Shown here: one piece after another, positions 57,227 to 64,000 of the stretch
Position numbering within the stretch: the first letter of the stretch is position 1
How the letters are laid out: each line of letters opens with the position of its first letter
Assembly (NCBI GenBank): GCA_964019155.1
Contig: OZ025243.1
Coordinates: forward strand, 19,445,533-19,509,532
Direction of reading: 5' to 3'
DNA length: 64,000 nucleotides
From: Osedax fenrisi
Lineage: Eukaryota > Annelida > Polychaeta > Sabellida > Siboglinidae
The notes under the pieces: model-generated
Seen by the model: only the letters and a program-made list of their open reading frames with translations
Databases searched by the model: none
What the model was told of the DNA's origin: nothing
Position numbers and translations under genes: made by a program

Positions 57227-57977
57227 TTATATAATAATAATAAGCATTTATATTGGATGTACTGCCGTATTACATTTAATAATACTTATAAATGATCGGA
57301 ATAACTTTTCAAAATAAAATACTTTCTCAAAGCGGATGGGCTTCATATATTTTTGGCGAAAGTATCTTTATATATTTTTAACTATGTGCATTTAATTAAT
57401 ATATGTTAAATATAATTTAATCGAAAATCGATAATATAGAAATAGTAAATGACAATAGATGTAGAATATACATGTAGATAGAGTGTGGCAATTTTAACTA
57501 TTACATAACAATGTAAAACTATAGTTGCCTATAGGCATGCCGTTACGTACATTATTAGTTAAGTCACGAGGTATATATATACCTATACCTCGTAACTAAG
57601 GTATACCTCGTAACTAAGATACATATTATGCAATACACATGTGCATTACGTAACGATAACCAACTGCAGTCACGTGGTACGGTTACATCATACGATGATC
57701 AACAATCAATCGATTAATTAATTAGTCGCTTACTTAGGCTGAGGTGTTAACAATGCGGGGATCGCGGTTCATCCAATCATATTATTATATTTAAATTATA
57801 TATAATACCGGGGAATACTCTGATTGGATGAGTCGAGGCTGCTACTTCATTAAAAACCAGCCTTATGCCAATAAAATACTCAAACAATATATATGGTGGT
57901 TATTATAAAATAACCAACAAATCTTACCCGTTGTTGGTGTGAGTGTGTTTTTAGTATATAGATATAATGTATATATA

Positions 57978-58028
<51 letters not shown>

Positions 58029-58781
58029 GGGAGACGATCAAAAAGGATGAGTTTAGGGTTAAAGGTTACATTTGAAATACGAGTTAATAGTATACAACAT
58101 ATATTTGGTATAGATATTTGTGGGTTATTTGGTTTAATTGGTTTAGTTTTGTTCTGTTTGTTTTTTTAGGGGCATTACATCCCAAAGTGAACCTATAAAA
58201 ATTTATTTCGCAATTAAAATTTAACATTTGCACCTAAACTCGTCCTTTTTGATCGTAACCCTATATGTACAGTTACGCCCACATTGTTGACACCCCTGCT
58301 AACCACGCCCCCTCCCGCAGGTAATCGTAACGCCTACATCGACGACCACTATGTACATAGGTATCGGTCTGGCCGTTCTGCTGTTCATCATTATTCTGAT
58401 AGCGCTGTTCTTCGCTCACACCAGGTAGCGATAGTGCGCGACTCTATTGCGTCATCATTATCACGGCGGTGACGTCATCGTGAAGTTATGTCATATCGCT
58501 TGTTGAGTCATAGTCGCTCATACCAAGGAATGCGAATACGTGTATGTTATCACTTTAAATGGTTACGTCATCATTTATCTGTGATTTGATGGGCTGTATC
58601 GTCGGGCGATGACGTCATGTCTCTAGGTTGTGTTACCTTCACTCACACTATAGTGTTATAGGTAACTCGCACGCATGGTATACCTTACGACTTATACGTC
58701 ATCATTATTGGTAGTTGGGTCATATTAGTAGGTTGCGTCACCTTCGTTGATCTCGAATGTACGCAAATCATTTTTATCATT

Positions 58782-58823
<42 letters not shown>

Positions 58824-61097
58824 TTAACTTACAAATAGTAATTTAATTATAAAATGAAATGTAGCATATATTTTATTAAGATTTTACAAATGATTATTTA
58901 CTCAGAATATTTAATTGAACTTATAACTTAGAAATAACTTGAGGTAATCAAATAGTAACCTTTTAAATAAATACAATCAAATTTCCAATAGGCATCATAT
59001 TGGAATACATAGCTCACGTCTATGCTTATTAGTTATTAACTAATGAAAACAATTAAACTGTCAACACAATTTAAAAACAAACTATACATATATGTATAGT
59101 AAGTATATATACTTACCTGAACTTAAGTGACTGAACTTTATGAACTGCTACACTTTAATACATATGCGTTTACATTATTTCAGAATTATCTATTTTTATT
59201 ATGTATTTTTATTTTTTATTATAGATTTCGCTATAATTTTATTATTATTATTACTAGGTTATCACCTATTATCACCTATTACCTGTAATCGCATATTATC
59301 AATTATCTCACGTCTGACAACATATTCTAATAATATTGACTCCATCATTATAAATATCGAGAACCATAACTCACCTGCCAACTATCCTTCACTCAGTGTT
59401 ACACCACTTATATCTGCTTTCTTAATGTGTTCGTCCGCCACTTATATATCTTATATCTAAACTCCTATATGCGTCAACTTCGATATCTCCCTCTGATCCT
59501 GTTCCACTATCTATTTTTAAACTTTACTCTGATTACCAATGTCCAACCATCTTTAATATCATATCATATTCCCTACATTATGGTACTGTCCCTTCTATTT
59601 TTAAACAAACAATAATCACTCCGATTCTTAAAAAAAACTTCACTCGATCCCGAATTATTTCTCAATTATCGCCCAAATTCTCAGCTACCTTTGGTGAGTA
59701 CAATTTTTGAAAGAGTTGTCTCTCGTCAACTAATCTCCTATTTAACCTCCAGTAATCTCCATATTCCTCAATAAAGTGGTTTTCGCCGAGGACACTCCAC
59801 AGAAACAGCACTACTAAACGTAATTGGTGTCATCACTTCTATCCGTAATACTAATAATTGCAGTCAACTAGTAATGCTGGACATATCCAGCTCTTTCGAT
59901 ATGCTTGACCATCAAATTATACTATCCTGTCTACACCTGCTTGGAGTTAGAAACCTTGCCCTCTCATGATTTACTTCATATCTATCTGACTGTAGCAGTA
60001 GTGTACAAATATATATCTTCTCATCGATGCCTCCATAAATACATTTTTGAATCTTTCTCCATCTCCTACTTACTTCCCTCTTTTTATTATTGATAACATT
60101 GTAATCTCTCCTTCTCCTACATGCTGCGTTTAGCATCCAATTTATGTGTAATTTTTTATTATATTCTTTCTTTCATTCCTCATAGTACTGCCATCACTAA
60201 ATCTGCAAAGTATCATATTTTTAGAATTAGAAAATACGAAAATAAATTACTGTATCTCTTACTAAAACTCTAGTTAATTCCCTTGTCCTCTCACATATAT
60301 ATATATATATATTACTGTTCTTTACTAGTCGTCAATCTTTCATTCTCCTCTATTTCTCTAAAAATGGAATTATCCGTTCATCAATCCGTTCAACATATAA
60401 CCTACGTATTCGAGATAATTCATCTACTTCCTCATACCAATACTTATCTCCATAGTTCCCATTTAACAAATTCTCTGCTTATCGCATACTATCTATTGTT
60501 CATTCCTCAATATACTCTTCGAATTTCCCATCCTATATGTATGCTTCTATAGTATAAATATCTTCCCTTCCATCTCTTAGAAACCATACATCTCATATTC
60601 TATCTACCACTATTATCCGTCTCTCAAAAAGAATACTCGGGCACTGAGTTATATTGGTCCTAAGCTATGGAATACACTCCCACCCTATATTAGATCCATA
60701 CAATCGCATAAGACATTCAATAAATATATACAATAATTGGTATCAGGTGGCAACCTATAATACTAATATTGTTTGCCATTATTATTTTATTTATTAATTT
60801 TCTTATTATAAGGTTTTTACTTATGGTATTTATTGTTTTACTTACTTTTATTATTTGTATTCTATATATATATATATACACTTTTGAGAAATCATACATG
60901 ATTTATTTAAATATTTAAATAAACTTTCAATGCAATTACCAATACTTCCCGGTATAGAATATATTTATATCGTTATTGGTATAAATATAATTGTAACACT
61001 TTCTGTATATATTTGTAATAAAGCGAAAGCAACAAAGTAATACCTTATTTTGATATTGACATATTAAAGTTTAAACTATCTAAACTTTAATATTCAT

Positions 61098-61174
<77 letters not shown>

Positions 61175-61977
61175 TGCGTATTGTTTAATTTGTTAATTTG
61201 AATTATATTATAAGATTTACGAATAATTAAAGTACTCCTCGGTAGACATACCAGGAGAACGGAAATACGTGTAGCTATGTATTCCTATTGTTATGTCCTT
61301 GAGTGTTAATTCCGAGGTGTATACATATTACATAATACGAAGATAATGACTTAATAAAGGTGTGTATCAGTATGGTATTACATATATTGATGTATGTATA
61401 CATATATACACTCATATATGAGTATATATATATAGATAATAGCATACATTCATGATATACATAGTACAACCGTTGGGTGGCAGCAGTGGTGGTGTTATTG
61501 ATGTGCCGATATTAACTGTTCCAGGTAATGCGATGTGAATTATAGGTCATGTGTTATTAATGTTGATACCTTTTAAGGTCATGTATTATTAATGTTGATA
61601 CCTTATATGGTCATGTATTATTAATGTTGATACCTTATAAGGTAATGTATCGCCATCTTGTCTGCGCATGCGTTGTGTTCACTGTCCTCGGAGTAGCTGT
61701 ATAGACATACCATTAATAATATATAATATGTATAAGTAGATGTTTATGTCTCTTTATGTATTCGTAGTATGTATTATTTATCGTTAATAATGATTCGTTA
61801 TGTATTATACATTTAAATTTCATATTTACTATTATTATCATTGTTAATATTACTAATTAGTATTATTAATTATAATATAGTGTATTATAAATATATTACT
61901 TATAATATACTAAATAGGGTGAAATATATCTAAAAATACGTGGAATATATCCAAATTAGTATACACTATGTATATAC

Positions 61978-62032
<55 letters not shown>

Positions 62033-62062
62033 GCATTTGTGGCTCAGTTTTCTAAGGCGTCA

Positions 62063-62101
<39 letters not shown>

Positions 62102-62424
62102 CATAGTACATTATAGTCCACCCGGTATTGAAACTACGACGTATGTCCTACGTCGTATAGAACGCGGGTTCAATCCTGCATGGATACATAAATTAGGTCT
62201 TAAAATAATACCTAGAAGTGATCTTATATAATTGTGTATAAATAAATGATCGGTAAAACCAGGAATTCTTAACATAAGAGAGACTTATATGGGACATTAA
62301 AGCCATATGGTTATAAGATAAAACTTCATCTAAGTTCCTGGATGGGATTCCACCAAAATAAATTAACAATAACAATAATAACAAATGATAATGTTGCGAA
62401 GACATTCAGTTTATTAGCTACTAT

Positions 62425-62471
<47 letters not shown>

Positions 62472-64000
62472 TCACTATTACTACTATCATTATCACTATA
62501 TACCTACCACTATCACTACCACTATATTGTTATATTTTTATTAACGCTCTTATGTTTTCTCGTATTGACTACTGTAAATCTCTCCTCTGCTCTCTACCTT
62601 CTATATCAATAAATAAAATTGATCCTATTATTATTGCTTCTACTAGACTTACTTTTAACTTATCTTATTATACCTATGACTCTTCACTTATTTTTACCCC
62701 TACCCTACCTCTACCATACTAGTGGTTGTAGTAGTAGAGTAGTAGCTACTACTACTACTACAACCACTGGTCACTATAATGACCACTGTTGATTGACAGG
62801 TATTCATCTTACAAATCGAAGAGAAGGATCCTGAGACTGAAGAATAAACCGAACTGTATTCTGGGATCTGAACCGAACTTCTACATTAGAAGTTAGTCAG
62901 TCGACTAATTAATTATATGTATTATAATGATTAGTTATGATATAATACTTAATAACTATATTTCTAATACTAATTATTTATGTATATTTATCGTTGTCAT
63001 TATTTAAGAATATTTATATAATTAATTAGTTGCGTTGAGTTATATTATACTATGTTAGACCATAGTTTAATAAGTGTATAGCTTTAGTAATACAAATTAA
63101 AAAGTGATTTCATCAATCGTCAATAGAAGTAGGTATATACAGTAATGCTATACAACGTAGTCTAATAATTCTTTACATTTTTAATATACAAATGATCATT
63201 TGGACTCTAGTCCTTTTCTTAAATATATTCTTCTAATAGATAACATTAATTTATAGTAAATATTACCTATATTATCTCTAATTACAATATTAGTTATTGG
63301 ATAATGAATTTAAAAATGAATAACATTGATATATAAAAATTGCCTACAAATGAGGACATTTAATTATTTATTGAAATTATAAAATCACTTTTTTATAATT
63401 TAAAATATTTGTAAACAAAAATATATTTTCTTATAATTAGCTATCAACAAAAATCTTTAAATGTGTATAAGTACAACATAAAAATGATAATTTGTTAACT
63501 ATTTTTAATAAAAATTAAAATATTTCAGTATAGTTATAATTTTTTAAGCAAAATTGTTATATATATTTATTAATGAATTGGTTTTTTATCAAATATAATA
63601 TAAATTTATCAAATGTAATGATTCTATAAAAAAATATGATAGGTAATACAAAATTCTGGAGAATCCTAGAAATAATAAAATATCATAGTAATAATATTAT
63701 TTTTGTTATGCAATTTACATTATTAATAGGAACTATACCAATTACACATATTCTAAAAAGTAATGTTATAACTTGCGTATAAATGTGAAAATATACATAT
63801 TTATTGTTGTTGTTGTTGATATTTTCCGATTATGTATTAGCGATACTCGATTATGTAATAGCGATACCCGATTATGTATTATCGATACCCGATTATGTAA
63901 TAGCGATACTCGATTAGGTACCAGCGAAAGATCGCAGCTGCGTTCGAATCTGCCACATCCGCCGATGATCAAAGAGCTGACGGAGGAGGAGGAAGAGGAG
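46942..64000 (+). CDS. Single-pass receptor-like membrane protein (gene span, runs off the right edge)
   Basis: Exons 46942-46983, 47674-47779, 48846-48890, 53762-53889, 58321-58424, 61465-61524 and 63918-64000. They encode a short hydrophobic start, an ectodomain with about 11 Cys and N-glycosylation sequons (NVT, NST), a Thr/Ser-rich stalk (VIVTPTSTTT), a 24-residue transmembrane helix and a cytoplasmic tail with a PLGGSSGG stretch and a Glu run. Phases agree except between 58424 (two spare bases) and 61465 (needs one), so a small exon is missing; a 14-bp candidate is at 61255-61268. I do not recognise the family. It resembles small Cys-rich type I receptors, but no domain can be named. Confidence 0.72.
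47674..47779 (+). CDS. Receptor-like gene exon 2: ectodomain
   Basis: 35 codons plus one base; acceptor acgcccacag, donor GTAAGT. The peptide has MSCQTEYCLQATVTDSDEPS and CNVTEDDVFVNFD, with three Cys and an NVT sequon. No family recognised. Confidence 0.78.
48846..48890 (+). CDS. Receptor-like gene exon 3: 45-bp microexon
   Basis: Two bases, 14 codons, one base; acceptor acgtttacag right after a (TA)n tract, donor GTTAGT. The peptide FEGELCLKNFPCEM has two Cys. Phases fit on both sides. Confidence 0.68.
49006..51208. mobile_element. hAT-like non-coding element built of AACGGGAACGGG repeats
   Basis: The ends cagtgttgggcgtcgttccc and ...gtaacgttgcccaacactg are inverted, flanked by agtacaat and cgtacaat (7 of 8 identical), near the hAT 8-bp size. 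Inside each end are many gggaacggga and ttcccgttcc copies. A second element is nested at 49198-50102. No transposase seen. Confidence 0.78.
49198..50102. mobile_element. Nested inverted-repeat element with TA flanks
   Basis: The ends ggggaaagtaacctaatacg and cgtattcggttactttcccc are inverted repeats with one mismatch, each flanked by TA, which suits Tc1/mariner-type insertion. Several gtccgtatt and aatacggac subrepeats follow each end. AT-rich interior, no coding. Confidence 0.78.
51246..53022. repeat. 39-bp satellite, about 45 copies
   Basis: The unit is acctatagtactatatatac followed by ttcatacagatagtatact; spacing is 39 bp throughout. Units differ mainly at one position (ttcata or ttta­ta), mixed along the array; one unit has tactacata. 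It contains palindromes tagtatacta and tatagtactata. Intron of the receptor-like gene. Confidence 0.95.
53762..53889 (+). CDS. Receptor-like gene exon 4: Cys-rich module
   Basis: Two bases plus 42 codons; acceptor cgcacacaaag after a C11 run, donor GTATTA in phase 0. The peptide has NDCPIGMRCEKNVCEPCEIG and TPFCNGD, five closely spaced Cys, then TLTNSTAR. A compact disulfide module, EGF- or TNFR-like in density, but not matching either spacing. Confidence 0.75.
54412..57189 (-). mobile_element. hAT transposon with perfect 8-bp target duplication
   Basis: The ends cagggccggcttaag and cttgagccggccctg are inverted repeats; tatatgta is repeated exactly at 54404-54411 and 57190-57197. Minus-strand fragment NSLSFSKLKLINNCL near 54945-55015 resembles the hAT dimerisation block (SFSKLKLIKNYLRS), so the transposase ran right to left. 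The rest of the coding region is not recognisable. Confidence 0.88.
57530..57625. repeat. Direct and inverted GGTATACCTCGTAACTAAG repeats
   Basis: Two tandem copies of tacctcgtaactaag preceded by gttaagtcacgaggtatata, its inverted counterpart. A small stem can form. Function unknown. Confidence 0.5.
58321..58424 (+). CDS. Receptor-like gene exon 5: stalk and transmembrane helix
   Basis: 34 codons plus two bases; acceptor cctcccgcag, donor GTAGCG. The peptide is VIVTPTSTTTMYIGIGLAV then LLFIIILIALFFAHT, an unmistakable single transmembrane segment after a Thr-rich stalk. Confidence 0.85.
59140..60740 (+). pseudogene. L2/CR1-type LINE, heavily mutated
   Basis: The plus strand holds ILKKNFTRSRIISQL near 59625, SGFRRGHSTETALLNVIGV near 59775, LVMLDISSSFDMLDHQI near 59870, VRNLALS with a stop then FTSYLSD near 59945, and YIGPKLWNTLPPYIRSI near 60645. 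They appear in the order of RT domain motifs and the final LINE block. Frames are broken repeatedly. Intron of the receptor-like gene. Confidence 0.78.
61101..61171. repeat. (TA)n microsatellite, 71 bp
   Basis: Uninterrupted TA repeat, the longest pure one in the window. Confidence 0.97.
61255..61268 (+). CDS. Candidate 14-bp microexon of receptor-like gene
   Basis: GAGAACGGAAATAC between acceptor gacataccag and a non-standard donor GTGTAG. It would supply one base, four codons (RTEI) and one base, repairing the phase between the transmembrane exon and 61465. Based on phase only. Confidence 0.2.
61465..61524 (+). CDS. Receptor-like gene exon: cytoplasmic Gly/Ser-rich segment
   Basis: Two bases, 19 codons, one base; acceptor gatatacatag, donor GTAATG. 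The peptide QPLGGSSGGVIDVPILTVP joins in phase to the exon at 63918. Confidence 0.55.
61545..61645. repeat. 31-bp tandem repeat, three copies
   Basis: ttaatgttgatacctt is followed by taaggtcatgtatta three times, beginning near 61556, 61587 and 61618, within about 25 bp of the donor after exon 61465-61524. Confidence 0.8.
62032..62365 (+). mobile_element. tRNA-derived SINE copy 3, with internal (TA)n insertion
   Basis: Box A-like tggctcagttttctaaggcg at 62040, then a (TA)n tract separating it from a box B-like gggttcaatcc at 62166. The body ataaataaatgatcggtaaa, catatggttataagat and the end gatgggattccaccaaaata match copies 1 and 2. Confidence 0.83.
62520..62710 (+). pseudogene. L2-type LINE fragment
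   Basis: The plus strand reads MFSRIDYCKSLLCSLPS and IIIASTRLTFN, the LDYCNSLL..LP block after the reverse transcriptase in L2-like LINEs. It follows an (ACT)n tract at 62419-62470. Confidence 0.65.
62719..62768. repeat. Palindrome made of opposed TAG/CTA repeats
   Basis: agtggttgtagtagtagagt is followed by its near-complement tactactactacaaccact. A strong hairpin with arms of about 23 bp; its centre is gtagctac. Confidence 0.75.
63836..63917. repeat. 20-21-bp tandem repeat running into an acceptor
   Basis: Four units of cgatacccgattatgtaata with small variants. The final unit, cgatactcgattag, ends as the acceptor of the exon at 63918. Confidence 0.85.
63918..64000 (+). CDS. Receptor-like gene exon: acidic cytoplasmic tail (cut by window edge)
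   Basis: Two bases plus 27 codons to the last base of the window; acceptor ctcgattag. The peptide is TSERSQLRSNLPHPPMIKEL then a Glu run. The acceptor itself looks like the last unit of the 21-bp repeat at 63836-63917. Confidence 0.68.

Overview
The window is AT-rich nuclear DNA from an animal. It has short exons with GT/AG borders lost in long introns, many (TA)n and minisatellite arrays, a tRNA-derived SINE family, LINEs of two kinds, a Ty3/gypsy element and several hAT-type transposons. There is no bacterial-style gene packing. The host genes (a PDE10-type phosphodiesterase, a tandem Ly6/uPAR-domain membrane protein and a single-pass receptor-like protein) fit a metazoan. I suspect an early-branching invertebrate such as a sponge or cnidarian but cannot prove it.

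Host genes. (1) Bases 850-13645, minus strand: the N-terminal half of a PDE10A-like cyclic nucleotide phosphodiesterase. Eleven exons cover the N-terminal helix region, GAF-A and GAF-B, and the catalytic HD domain lies beyond the left edge. One exon of about 20 residues between 7521 and 5401 was not found. (2) Bases 31402-38636, minus strand: four exons whose phases all agree encode two Ly6/uPAR (three-finger) domains, one transmembrane helix and a short cytoplasmic tail; the signal-peptide exon was not found. (3) Bases 46942-64000, plus strand: a split gene for a short signal peptide, a Cys-rich ectodomain, a transmembrane helix and a cytoplasmic tail that runs off the right edge in an acidic stretch. 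Genes 2 and 3 are head to head. The roughly 8.3 kb between them holds a hAT transposon, an exact 32-bp CACGTG array (43432-43630) and a LINE remnant.

Mobile DNA. Bases 22175-30522 are a nest: a hAT transposon with a perfect 8-bp target duplication, containing an RTE-type LINE, itself interrupted by a Ty3/gypsy element (22987-27951, LTRs 182/184 identical) with a 263-bp direct repeat of LINE sequence on its two sides. Other hAT-like elements lie at 39473-42132, 49006-51208 (with a nested inverted-repeat element) and 54412-57189 (perfect 8-bp target duplication). A pogo/Tigger-like inverted-repeat element is at 15773-16769. SINE copies are at about 2757, 14650 and 62032. LINE remnants are at 5947, 15115, 20200, 45780, 59140 and 62520.

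Tandem arrays. The largest are an almost pure 2.5-kb (TAG)n tract that forms nearly a whole intron of the Ly6/uPAR gene (35989-38503), a 39-bp satellite of about 45 units inside an intron of gene 3 (51246-53022) and a 42-bp minisatellite (3775-4815). The most unusual pattern I see is that at least five of these arrays touch or overlap a 3' splice site of a host exon, so the array supplies the branch-point and polypyrimidine region, in three unrelated genes.
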